From assembly GCA_036675035.1 (NCBI GenBank), contig JAKFFO010000027.1, forward strand, positions 1 to 61,071: a stretch of 61,071 nt of DNA, read 5' to 3'. Under the pieces are notes generated by a model. The model searched no databases. It was not told the origin of the DNA and saw only the letters and a program-made list of their open reading frames with translations. The DNA comes from MESE01 sp036675035 (lineage in GTDB: Bacteria > Pseudomonadota > Gammaproteobacteria > Burkholderiales > Burkholderiaceae_D). The position numbers and the translations under genes are program-made. Positions 26,793 to 35,092 of the stretch are shown here, piece by piece. How positions within the stretch are numbered: the stretch's first letter is position 1; every line of letters starts with the position of its first letter.

Positions 26793-27557
26793 TTATATGG
26801 TTGCGCCGCCGTCGACGACGATGCTCTGGCCGGTCATGAACGAGCCCGCCGCCGATGCAAGGAACACCGCAGCGCCGGCGATTTCGTCCGGGTTGCCGAT
26901 GCGGCGCAGCGGCGTGGTGGATGTGGCGCGCTTGAGCGTATCCGGGTTCTCCCACAATGCGCGTGCAAAATCGGTTTTGATCAGTCCGGGCGCGATGCAG
27001 TTGACCCGCACGTTTTGCTCGCCGTATTCGACTGCAAGATTGCGCGCCAGCTGGAAATCGGCAGCCTTGGAAATGTTGTAGGCGCCGATCACCGGCGAGC
27101 CGCGCAAGCCGCCGATCGACGACACGATAATGATCGCGCCGTCTTTTCTCTCGACCATTTGCGGCACCGCGTACTGGATCAGCCAGTGATTCGCGATCAC
27201 ATTGTTTTCAAGTATCTTGCGGAACTGGTCGTCCTGGATACCGGACATCGGGCCGTAGTAGGGATTGGATGCGGCATTGCAGACCAGAATATCGATCTTT
27301 CCGAACTCGCGGTTGGTTTCGTCGACCAGGTTCTTCAGATCGTCCTTGGACGAAATATTGGCGGGTATTGCGATCGCAGACCCGTTTCCGTGCGCCGCGT
27401 TGATCGCGTTGGCTACTTCGGTGCATGGCTCCAGCTTGCGTGACGAGATCACGACTTTCGCACCGTGTTCTGCCAGGCGCTCGGCAATTGCGCGGCCGAT
27501 TCCGCGCGATGAGCCGGTGATGACGGCGACTTTTCCAGTTAAATCAAATAGCGACAT
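26793..27557 (-). CDS. SDR family oxidoreductase
   Basis: 254 residues, first gene of the minus-strand catabolic operon. Motifs: VITGSSRGIGRAIAERLAEH, NAAS in place of NNAG, IIIVSSIGGLRGSPVIGAYN with the catalytic Ser, the Tyr-x-x-x-Lys of YNISK, and FMTGQSIVVDGGATI at the C-terminus. AGAGGAA precedes the ATG. Probable role: oxidation of a hydroxyacyl-CoA or alcohol intermediate in the same pathway as the two acyl-CoA dehydrogenases downstream. Confidence 0.92.
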   Translation of the reverse strand: MSLFDLTGKVAVITGSSRGIGRAIAERLAEHGAKVVISSRKLEPCTEVANAINAAHGNGSAIAIPANISSKDDLKNLVDETNREFGKIDILVCNAASNPYYGPMSGIQDDQFRKILENNVIANHWLIQYAVPQMVERKDGAIIIVSSIGGLRGSPVIGAYNISKAADFQLARNLAVEYGEQNVRVNCIAPGLIKTDFARALWENPDTLKRATSTTPLRRIGNPDEIAGAAVFLASAAGSFMTGQSIVVDGGATI

Positions 27558-27623
27558 TTCGTTCCTCTTCAGAGAGATGTAATCCGGCCAACCATGGCTT
27601 TTTTTGGACCAATAAAAAAACAG

Positions 27624-27715
27624 TCCGTATTTTCTAAAATATGGCGAGTGTTCAAAAAACTAACGGTATATATACCGGTTTCTTGAATAAATTGTCAATG
27701 CCGCTTTTTCTAAAG
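27624..27715. promoter_or_regulatory. Putative operator region of the minus-strand catabolic operon
   Basis: Between the SDR start (27557) and the kinase gene. Site B TCCGTATTTTCTAAAA (27624-27639) and site C GCCGCTTTTTCTAAAG (27700-27715) resemble the sequence before the opposite operon (18653-18668). Between them is a perfect 14-bp palindrome CGGTATATATACCG (27664-27677), embedded in a weaker, longer dyad with TTCAA/TTGAA at its ends. These are plausible binding sites for the tandem TetR or another pathway regulator. The rest of the 27558-27916 gap shows only a hairpin. Confidence 0.5.
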
Positions 27716-27878
27716 GCACCTTTCTCAAGCGTAACTTCAGTTCAGATGCGATCCGGCACCGTGCGCGTGGCGGAGCGTAATTCAATCGGGAAAGGGTGCG
27801 CAAGACCGGGACGCGATCGGCGGTCGATCGGACATGGAATCGATGATTGCCTTGACCGGCAGGCTTGGGAAAAGTTTT

Positions 27879-27896
27879 AGCCTGGCCGGCCAGGCT
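27879..27896 (-). terminator. Hairpin downstream of the hybrid kinase
   Basis: A perfect palindrome AGCCTGGCCGGCCAGGCT starts 20 bases after the kinase stop (minus strand) and is followed on that strand by AAAACTTTTCCC. It is probably a moderate terminator of the binding protein-kinase operon; the T-run is not adjacent. Confidence 0.45.
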
Positions 27897-27916
27897 GGAA
27901 CGGCTCCAGACGCCGG

Positions 27917-30796
27917 TCAACCGATACGGTTTTTTTCGGCGATCCGGGGGTGTGCCGGAGAGGCCGGCGCGAAGCCGGCAAACAACGCGGCCAGCTGAAC
28001 CGGATTGGTCGGCTTGACCAGGTGATGATCGAAGCCGGCATCGCGCGAACGCTCGCGATCTTCCTGCTTTCCATAGCCGGTCAATGCAATCAGCACGGTA
28101 TTCGCGGTCGCGGAAGCCGCGCGCAGATGACGGGCGAGGGCGTAACCGTCCATATCGGGCAGCCCGATGTCGAGCAACATGATGTGCGGCGTTTCGGCGC
28201 GGGCCCGCTCCAGTGCGCTACGGCCATCATGCGCGACGGCAACCGAATGGCCCCACGCTTCGAGCAGCATCGCCAGGCTGTGTGCAGCATCGACATTGTC
28301 ATCGACGACAATCACATGCCATGCCGCAGCCGGCGCCTGAATGCTTGCCTCCTGCGTGCCGCTGCTGCCTGCATGGACGATTGCCGGTTCAACCGGGCGG
28401 GGTAGCCGGACCACGAATTCACTGCCCTTGCCGGCGCCGCCGCTATATGCGGAAACGGAGCCCTCATGCAGCTCTACCAGGCTCTTGACCAGCGCCAGGC
28501 CAAGGCCAAGACCGCCCTGCGACCGATCCGGCGAGCGTTCAGCCTGGCTGAACAGCTCAAATACGTGCGGCAGCAAATCCGAATCGATGCCGACACCGGT
28601 ATCGCTCACGCGCATTACCGCCTCGCTTGCAGTGCTGTCGACCGTCAGGCTGATGTCGCCTCCGTTCGGCGTGTACTTGGCGGCATTGTTGAGCAGATTG
28701 GTCATCACCTGTATCAGGCGGGTCCGGTCGCCGCGCACCAGTACCTGCCGGGGCGGCGGCCGCACGGTCAAATGCTGATTGCGCGCGTCGACCAGCGAAC
28801 GAACCTGTTCCACCGCGCCCGCGAGAATGTCTTCGACGTCCAGCAGTTCCTCGTCCAGCGTAATGATGCCGCGGGTGACTCTCGATACATCGAGAAGATC
28901 GTCGATCAGCCCGGTCATGTGATCGACTTGTCGCGCAATGATTTCGCTGGTCATCTGCACGCGCGGCTCATCCACCTGGATCATGTTCAGCAGCTGGGCT
29001 GCATTCCGGATCGGAGCCAGCGGATTTCTGAGTTCGTGCGCGAGCATCGCGAGGAATTCGTCCTTGCGGCGGTCCGCAATGCGCAATTCCTCTTCCGCGC
29101 GTTTGCGCTCGGTTACATCCAGTGCGATGCCGCTGATCCCGTGCGGCTTGCCGAGCGCGTCGCAGTTCACCTTGCCTCTGACCTCCACCCAGACCGTATG
29201 CAGGTTATCGGGGCGTATCACCCGGACCACGGTCGTATAGTTGCTGCGTTCGGCAATCGCGCGGTCGATTTCTTTACGCAGCGGCTGCAGGTCTTCCGGG
29301 TACACGGTGTTCATTACATCGCTCACGTTCGCGAACCGATGGCCGAATACGTCTTCGGCATTGGCGGAGAACTTGATCTCCCAGGTAGCGAGATTCCAGT
29401 CCCAGACTGCCATGTGTGCTGCAGCCAGTCCTTCGCGCAAGCGTTCCTCACTTTCACGTACGGCCTTTTCTGCGCGTTCGAGCGAGGATACGTCGGTATT
29501 GGTGCCGAACCATTGCACGATATTTCCGGTCGCGTCCCGCAGCGGCGCTGCACGGGTGTAAAACGGGCGGAATTCGCCGTCGGCTCCTCGCATCGGAAAG
29601 GTCATCTCGAACGGTGCGCCCGTCGCGAGCGATTCGTTCCAGCGATCGACGACTGAGGGAAGAATTGCAGGATCGAGAACGCTTTCCCATCCCTGGTCTT
29701 GCAGCTGCCCGGCCGTCAGCCCGGTATACGCATACCAGCGATCGTTATACCAATGAACCACCCCGTTTGAATGCGCAATCCATGCAAGCTGAGGAATCGT
29801 ATTGGCGAGCTGACGCAATTTTTCGCTTTCGTGCTGCAGCTCCGTGTGCTGCCGGTACAGTCCGTCGAGCATGTGATTGATCGAGCGCGCCAGATTGGCG
29901 ACCTCGGTGCTGCCGCTGACCGTTGCGCGCTGCGGGCCGAATTCCGCGTTAACCATCCCGGTGGCAAAAGATTCCAGCTGGCGCAGGTCCTTGGTCATGG
30001 TCAGTGACAGCCGCGACCCGACCACCAATACGCCGGCCGCCAGAGCACCGGTAATCACGAAGATAATCAAATACTGCGGCAGCAATGCATCGTCCTGAGG
30101 CGGTATCGCTTTTGCGCCGAAATAGAAGTCGAGGTGGTCCAGGTTGGGCGGCGTATCGATCGAGGCAAGCACCGCCGACTCCGGTGCCGACGCGGCCGGT
30201 TTTCCAAGCAGCAGCTTGCCGTCGAGACCATGCTGAAGATCGTTGAGTGCGATCTTGTACATCAGTGCACCCTCCGGCGTGCGGGTGCGGGAATAGCTCA
30301 ACAGCTCGACCACCACCATCTCCGGCCCCTGGCCGCTTGCGAAGATGGCCGCGGCTTCCTGCCCGTGCTCAAGCTGCCTCTTCAGCCACGCCAGTTGCGG
30401 CTCGGTAAACTGTGCGTTCCTGTTCTTCGCGATCTCCGCGCCTTCGAAATCGGTAAACAGGATCTGGACCGGTATGCCGTTGATTTTCTGGATGCTGTCC
30501 AGATAGGGCGCCAGATAAGTCTGCCTGCCGGCACTGTCGACCAGCGCGGTCGCCAGGATGCTGTTGCTTGCCACATCAGACAGGTGGGATGAAATTTCAT
30601 GCAGCATGGTGCTGACCATGGACGCATTGAAATCAACTTCCTTCTGAGTCAATGCGCGCAGCGCCGCGGAATGTTGCTGGCCAACGATCCATAGCGATGC
30701 AAGTGCAGTGACCGACAATGCGATCGCAACAAGGGCCGCCGTGACGACCGCAATGCGCCGGGCAAGGCTGCCCGCAGCAGGTGGCTGGAATATCAT
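27917..30796 (-). CDS. Hybrid sensor histidine kinase (periplasmic sensor, HAMP, 2 PAS, HK, REC)
   Basis: 959 residues. The first membrane helix is near residues 15-37. A periplasmic sensory region runs to about 240, then a second membrane helix (LIIFVITGALAAGVLVVG) and HAMP. Two PAS domains follow (about 330-575; GLTAGQLQDQGWESVLDP and MAVWDWNLATWEIKFSANAE). The HisKA domain has its phospho-His in LAMLAHELRNPLAP (about residue 600), and the ATPase has NLLNNAAKYTP, DTGVGI and GGLGLGLALVKSL. The C-terminal receiver has VIVVDDNVDAA and LLDIGLPDMDG. Its start is 3 bases from the stop of a periplasmic binding-protein gene, so the two likely sense one ligand together. The output partner is not in the window. 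Confidence 0.93.
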   Translation of the reverse strand: MIFQPPAAGSLARRIAVVTAALVAIALSVTALASLWIVGQQHSAALRALTQKEVDFNASMVSTMLHEISSHLSDVASNSILATALVDSAGRQTYLAPYLDSIQKINGIPVQILFTDFEGAEIAKNRNAQFTEPQLAWLKRQLEHGQEAAAIFASGQGPEMVVVELLSYSRTRTPEGALMYKIALNDLQHGLDGKLLLGKPAASAPESAVLASIDTPPNLDHLDFYFGAKAIPPQDDALLPQYLIIFVITGALAAGVLVVGSRLSLTMTKDLRQLESFATGMVNAEFGPQRATVSGSTEVANLARSINHMLDGLYRQHTELQHESEKLRQLANTIPQLAWIAHSNGVVHWYNDRWYAYTGLTAGQLQDQGWESVLDPAILPSVVDRWNESLATGAPFEMTFPMRGADGEFRPFYTRAAPLRDATGNIVQWFGTNTDVSSLERAEKAVRESEERLREGLAAAHMAVWDWNLATWEIKFSANAEDVFGHRFANVSDVMNTVYPEDLQPLRKEIDRAIAERSNYTTVVRVIRPDNLHTVWVEVRGKVNCDALGKPHGISGIALDVTERKRAEEELRIADRRKDEFLAMLAHELRNPLAPIRNAAQLLNMIQVDEPRVQMTSEIIARQVDHMTGLIDDLLDVSRVTRGIITLDEELLDVEDILAGAVEQVRSLVDARNQHLTVRPPPRQVLVRGDRTRLIQVMTNLLNNAAKYTPNGGDISLTVDSTASEAVMRVSDTGVGIDSDLLPHVFELFSQAERSPDRSQGGLGLGLALVKSLVELHEGSVSAYSGGAGKGSEFVVRLPRPVEPAIVHAGSSGTQEASIQAPAAAWHVIVVDDNVDAAHSLAMLLEAWGHSVAVAHDGRSALERARAETPHIMLLDIGLPDMDGYALARHLRAASATANTVLIALTGYGKQEDRERSRDAGFDHHLVKPTNPVQLAALFAGFAPASPAHPRIAEKNRIG

Positions 30797-30799
30797 GCG

Positions 30800-32005
30800 C
30801 TATTTCTCGGCCGGGACCAGTACGCCATCGGACCGATAGCGCGCCATCAGCAGTTCATCGGGACCCAGCGCTTCGTGCCGGGTAGCTGTGAACGGCGGCT
30901 TGTAGAGTTTAATCAGGCCACGATGTGCATGTATGTTTTCCAGCGACTTGCGAACCGAGGAGCGCTCCGTGGTCCCCGCCTGGTTGATCGCACGCGCCAG
31001 AATATGCGTCGCATCGTATGCATGCGCGACCCCGACAGGCGCGCGAATATCTTCAATGCTGTCGATACCGAAAGGCGCAGCTGCCTTCATGAAACGTGCC
31101 AGCGGCTTCTGGTCGGCATTGAAGAAACTGAAGGTCTGTATCACCGACAAGTCGACTTTCTGCAATGCCGGGCCCGCCTGCTTGACGAATTCGCCGCCGG
31201 TGATTCCCCAGTGACTCAATACGGGAATCCGTTGCGCTTCGGGCAACGCGGCCATTTCTCGAACCAGTATTGCGGCTTCGTCGTCGTTGGCGACCAGCAC
31301 GATCGCCTCGGCGCCGGCATCGAGCAGGGTCCGGTATTTGTCGATCAGCGATTTATCCTGCCAGTTGTACCAGGCGGTTCGCACGATCTTCATGTTGTTT
31401 TTGGCCGGCATGAACTTTTCGGCAGCCGCACGGTTGCTGCGCCCCCACGATGTATTCGTCAGCAGCAGGCCGATCTTGTTATAGCCGCGCCGCTGTGCGT
31501 ACTTCAGCATCGCCGGCATCGCAAGACTGTCGCGCAAGGACACGCGGAATATGTAATTCGGACTCATGCCGTTATCGATGATCGGGTCGGCGGATGACCA
31601 GACGGCCATGAACAATAGCTGCGTCTCCTTCAGTATCGGCAATTGTTCAATGATGACCGGACTGAACCGGCCGCCGAATACCGCGACCAGATCGGGCATT
31701 GCGGAAAATTCCTTGATGTTGCGAATGCCGCGCGCCGGCATTGAGCGGTGATCCTTGGTGATGATGTCGAGGGGCCGACCGCCGAGCACGCCGCCGGCAG
31801 CATTGATTTCGGCGCTTGCAATGCGAACGCCGAGCTCTACCGCTTGCGCCGAAATGCTGTTCTCCAGTCCGAATTCACCATCGAGACCGATCAGGACCGG
31901 CGTCTTGTCGGCCGCATGACTGATTGAAAGAATGGAAAAGAAAAAGAACGCAATAATGGGATGCGCGCCGCGCTTGCGAATGTTCGGTAATCGGAAATAA
32001 GGCAT
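30800..32005 (-). CDS. ABC-type branched-chain amino acid/urea-type periplasmic binding protein
   Basis: 401 residues of the Leu/Ile/Val-binding (Peripla_BP_6) type. The start MPYFRLPN at 32005 has TGGAGAG before it. A signal peptide with a hydrophobic core (PIIAFFFFSILSISHAA) precedes the mature protein KTPVLIGLDGEFGLENS. Typical fold segments: GVRIASAEINAAGGVLGGRP, VFGGRFSPVIIEQLPILKE and GYNKIGLLLTNTSWGRSN. No ABC permease or ATPase lies nearby. It sits 3 bases upstream of a hybrid histidine kinase, which points to a sensory rather than transport role (inference). Confidence 0.9.
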   Translation of the reverse strand: MPYFRLPNIRKRGAHPIIAFFFFSILSISHAADKTPVLIGLDGEFGLENSISAQAVELGVRIASAEINAAGGVLGGRPLDIITKDHRSMPARGIRNIKEFSAMPDLVAVFGGRFSPVIIEQLPILKETQLLFMAVWSSADPIIDNGMSPNYIFRVSLRDSLAMPAMLKYAQRRGYNKIGLLLTNTSWGRSNRAAAEKFMPAKNNMKIVRTAWYNWQDKSLIDKYRTLLDAGAEAIVLVANDDEAAILVREMAALPEAQRIPVLSHWGITGGEFVKQAGPALQKVDLSVIQTFSFFNADQKPLARFMKAAAPFGIDSIEDIRAPVGVAHAYDATHILARAINQAGTTERSSVRKSLENIHAHRGLIKLYKPPFTATRHEALGPDELLMARYRSDGVLVPAEK

Positions 32006-32213
32006 GGTCTCTCCAGACAACGTTTTTCGGCGCGAAAAGGAAGCGTGTCATCATAACATTGGAGACGATTCTGTCCGCGCCAGGCTCCGTTGGAGAAATG
32101 ACAAACTTTCCGCTTGTTGATCCCTGTGCAAGAATTGATCGTTCGTACCGGATACCGGATGCCATCTCCCGGCCTGATCATGATTTCTGACGATTGCTAA
32201 CGAGCGAGTCGGT

Positions 32214-32843
32214 TCAGGAATGACGCGCGCCCGATTCGGCATCGGTCGGTGCCACCGCGCATAGCAAGCGCACCGCAGACTGCGTCAGTTGCTGAAGGTG
32301 GCTTGTCCGGTCCTGCTCGATATATTGCAGTATCAGCTCATTGATGCCGCCCACCACTGCGGCGGCCATGTCCTCCGACAACAATTGTTTCGGCCTGCGC
32401 TTGTCGCGCGGTGCGTTGATGACTTTCAGCATGAATGCGGCAATTTGCCGATTGACGCGGCGTCGTGCCGCCAGGCCTTCGCTACCCAATCCGAGGATTT
32501 CGATGAACAGGGCTCGGGTCACGAGCGGGTTGCGCGCCAGGCAGCCGAGATAAGCCGACATCGCATGTTGCGCCTGTATTTGCCAGGCATGCCGTGGGTC
32601 GATGGCATCTTGCAATACATTGAGGGCGCCGAGGCTGGCCGCCTCGTACAGCGCAATCAGGCATTCCGCCTTGGTGGAGAAATGTTCATAGAAGGTACGT
32701 CTGGATACGCTTGCCTCGCGGACGATATCGGCGATCGTGGTGCCGGCATAGCCGTTGGATGCGAGCGCACGCGCCATTCCTTCCAGCAGGCGGCTGCGAT
32801 AGTCGGCGGTAGCGTTTTCGGCGGGGGTGGAGGATTGAGGCAT
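32214..32843 (-). CDS. TetR/AcrR family transcriptional regulator
   Basis: 209 residues. The N-terminal helix-turn-helix covers residues ~15-60 (RLLEGMARALASNGYAGTTI, then REASVSRRTFYEHFSTKAEC). The C-terminal helical ligand domain is divergent, as usual. It is transcribed divergently from the metal-dependent hydrolase gene at 32967. Two matching 18-bp palindromes in the shared 123-base gap are the obvious operators, which implies autoregulation and control of the hydrolase. Confidence 0.92.
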   Translation of the reverse strand: MPQSSTPAENATADYRSRLLEGMARALASNGYAGTTIADIVREASVSRRTFYEHFSTKAECLIALYEAASLGALNVLQDAIDPRHAWQIQAQHAMSAYLGCLARNPLVTRALFIEILGLGSEGLAARRRVNRQIAAFMLKVINAPRDKRRPKQLLSEDMAAAVVGGINELILQYIEQDRTSHLQQLTQSAVRLLCAVAPTDAESGARHS

Positions 32844-32880
32844 GCGCTGGATCGATTAGAATAATCAGGTTTGCAAGCAA

Positions 32881-32898
32881 TGGTACTTGACAGTACCA
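32881..32898. promoter_or_regulatory. TetR operator 1 (TGGTAC-N6-GTACCA)
   Basis: TGGTACTTGACAGTACCA is an 18-bp palindrome. Its central TTGACA (32887-32892) is a consensus -35; a weak -10 (CAATAT, 32910-32915) lies 17 bases on. Binding here would block the promoter of the hydrolase gene at 32967. Confidence 0.75.
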
Positions 32899-32924
32899 CA
32901 TATGCACATCAATATCACGCTTGC

Positions 32925-32942
32925 TGGTACGCCTACGTACCA
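32925..32942. promoter_or_regulatory. TetR operator 2 (TGGTAC-N6-GTACCA)
   Basis: TGGTACGCCTACGTACCA repeats the same outer hexamers as operator 1 with a different core, 44 bases downstream (about four helical turns), between the -10 region and the hydrolase start codon. Confidence 0.75.
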
Positions 32943-32966
32943 ATGCACTTTGCCTGGAGACGGAAC

Positions 32967-33788
32967 ATGACTGAGCTGGTGGTTCGACGTTTGCTGATCG
33001 ATCTGGAAACACCGATCGAACGCCATTGGTGCGGCGGCGACGCTTTTCGTTCGGCATTCTTCAATGCCTTGTCAATGAGTTTTCCGGTCGGCGAACAGTT
33101 TTTCATCGATTCGGTGCGCAACGGCTTCAAGGCGCTGCCGGCCGAACGGCAGCCTCGGTTCAGGTCCGAAGTGCAGGGATTCGTCGGACAGGAGGCGACA
33201 CATCGGCGCATTCATGCATTGTTCAACAATCATCTGGATAGACATGGCCTGCTCAACGAATGGGCGCCGCGCGCACAGCAACGGCTGGCCGCGCTGGATG
33301 GTGCCGATCCACGCCATGCGCTGGGGATTACCGCTGCAAACGAGCACTTTACCGCCATCTTTGCGGAATGGCTGTTGCGACGTCCCGAGGCGCTGAGCGA
33401 TACGGAGCCTCGGCTGAAGACGATGTGGCTCTGGCATAGCGCCGAAGAATCCGAACACAAGAGCACCGCATTCGACCTGTATCAGGCGCTGGACGGCAGT
33501 CATGAGTGGCGGGTTAAATGGTTCCGCCGCATTACCGTCGTCTTTTTGCAAGACCTGCTGTACCAGACGGTGAACAACCTGCGGAGAGACGGAACACTGT
33601 GGAAATGGAACACCTGGAAGAGCGCGGCAGGTTTTCTGTTCGGAAAGCGCGGACTCATCCGTGAGACGCGCGGCCCGTGGCGCGAATATATGCAGGCCGA
33701 CTTTCATCCCAACCAGCAGGAAAGCGATTTGTCGCGTCGCTGGCTGTCTGAAAACGCGAGCGAATATTCATTGGTAGGCGGCGCCTGA
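32967..33788 (+). CDS. Predicted metal-dependent hydrolase (PF10118-like, ferritin-like diiron)
   Basis: 273 residues. The start MTELVVRRLLIDLETPIE at 32967 has TGGAGA upstream; earlier in-frame codons lie inside the operator region. The family resembles the YbcI/PF10118 metal-dependent hydrolase group. Potential metal ligands are in SFPVGEQFFI, GFVGQEATHRRIH, ANEHFTAIFAEWLL and HSAEESEHKSTAFD, a Glu/His spacing like ferritin-type diiron proteins. It is regulated by the divergent TetR through two operators. The substrate is unknown; TetR control suggests induction by a lipid-like or toxic compound. Confidence 0.85.
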   Translation: MTELVVRRLLIDLETPIERHWCGGDAFRSAFFNALSMSFPVGEQFFIDSVRNGFKALPAERQPRFRSEVQGFVGQEATHRRIHALFNNHLDRHGLLNEWAPRAQQRLAALDGADPRHALGITAANEHFTAIFAEWLLRRPEALSDTEPRLKTMWLWHSAEESEHKSTAFDLYQALDGSHEWRVKWFRRITVVFLQDLLYQTVNNLRRDGTLWKWNTWKSAAGFLFGKRGLIRETRGPWREYMQADFHPNQQESDLSRRWLSENASEYSLVGGA

Positions 33789-33863
33789 TCTCCGCGAAAA
33801 TTGCCCCGGTCGCATTTGATGCGTTTGGGAGATTCAACTTTCAGAGTGAAAAATTCAAGCTCG

Positions 33864-33890
33864 ACAGCCCTGCAACAGGGCTGTTTTTTT
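33864..33890 (+). terminator. Rho-independent terminator after the metal-dependent hydrolase
   Basis: ACAGCCCTG-CAA-CAGGGCTGT stem-loop with a seven-base T run, 75 bases after the stop codon. The remainder of the 33789-34220 gap is the AT-richer leader of the phasin gene; a 35-codon frame at 34090-34197 is too short to call. Confidence 0.88.
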
Positions 33891-34220
33891 CGGATCAACA
33901 TGAATCGTCCACCCGTTACTCTGAAATTTAGTTTCCCCAAAACTATTTGAACTCACATTCCCAGTGAATTTTTTTGCGTGACGACGCTTGCCGCTTGTCG
34001 CGACATACCGTGCCGGTTGACACCGGATTGGCACCATTGTTCTGTAGACGAGCGCAAATTTGTGCGCCGCAAAAAGAAAGTGGTTTTTCATGAAACTTGA
34101 TCAGGCAGCCATAGTCGAATTTAGCCGCATCGACGCTGCAGCGAGGGCTGCGAGCGCATGCGGAACGTCGAGCAGACGGCCATGCAATTTTAAATAATCA
34201 TCTTTTTGAAGAGGTTACTC

Positions 34221-34727
34221 ATGAACATGTTTTCCCAACCGGTGACGCCTGCTGTAAAAGCACATATGGAAGCGCAATTTTCTCTGCTTACCGATATGTC
34301 GCAGAGATTGTTCGATACGGCACAGAGAATCAACGAGCTGAATATTCAAGTGGCGCAAACCGTAATGGAAGAATCCATCAATGGCGCTCAGCAGATCATG
34401 GTCGCCAGAGACCCTTACGAAGCGCTTTCGATTGCGACTTCGCAAGCACAACCGACCGCAGAAAAAGTGCGCGCCTATCAACAGCACTTGTCCAGCATCG
34501 CCGCCGGCACCCAGGTCGAGCTTGCGAAGACCGCGGAGTCGCATATTTCCGAAACAACGCGGACTGCGACCGCGGTAGCGGATGAAGTTGCGCGCCGAGC
34601 ATCAGAAGAAACCCAGAAAACCACCGAACGCCAACGCGCCGCAATGGAGAAGCTGACCCGGCCGATCAACAAGGCCGGCGATGCTGCTTCGCAAGGCGCG
34701 CGCAAGGTCGCTCAGCCACCGCAATAA
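34221..34727 (+). CDS. phaP: Phasin family protein
   Basis: 168 residues. The start MNMFSQPVTPAVKAHMEAQF has GAAGAGG upstream. The protein is wholly helical and amphipathic with no membrane segment, and contains the family-like run MSQRLFDTAQRINELNIQVA. The C-terminal third is rich in Ala, Thr, Glu and Lys with heptad character. Phasins coat polyhydroxyalkanoate granules and control their size. The next gene encodes a PHB-depolymerase-type esterase, which supports a PHA context. The symbol is generic for the family. Confidence 0.88.
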   Translation: MNMFSQPVTPAVKAHMEAQFSLLTDMSQRLFDTAQRINELNIQVAQTVMEESINGAQQIMVARDPYEALSIATSQAQPTAEKVRAYQQHLSSIAAGTQVELAKTAESHISETTRTATAVADEVARRASEETQKTTERQRAAMEKLTRPINKAGDAASQGARKVAQPPQ

Positions 34728-35092
34728 GACGGGCGATTCGTGCTGACCAGTGATTAACCAACGGGCATGCCGGTGCATGCCAGGCATCGCGGGATGCATC
34801 TGCATCCGCGTGCTTTGCGTTTGCCGGCGGCCCGTGCGGCGCAGGCGGTTCGGATCGTGCGCTGCGATGGCTGCACCATCGCGGTAATTCACCGTATTCC
34901 AGACTACAGGTTCGGCCACGACATGGATGGCGAATGCGCTGCGCGCTCCGCTCCGCAAAGGGTAGATGCTGGTCAGGATTAAGCCCGTCCGCACGACCTG
35001 ACTGGCGGGAGACGCGTGCCGCGTATTTCGACGGACGCGCAATGTGCAACGGGCTGGACCGCCAAAGAAGAAGCAATGCAGAAGAGGATTCG
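34728..35092. other. Intergenic region between phasin and esterase genes
   Basis: No gene called. At 34788-34810 a hairpin (GGATGCA-TC-TGCATCC core with CGCG flanks) could slow transcription after the phasin gene but has no T-run. Repeated GCATGCC words lie just before it. Confidence 0.4.

Noticed and set aside
34090..34197. 35-codon frame (MKLDQAAIVEFSRIDAAARA...) before the phasin gene
   Set aside because: Start and stop are present, but the ribosome-binding site is weak and the length is too short to claim without conservation data.
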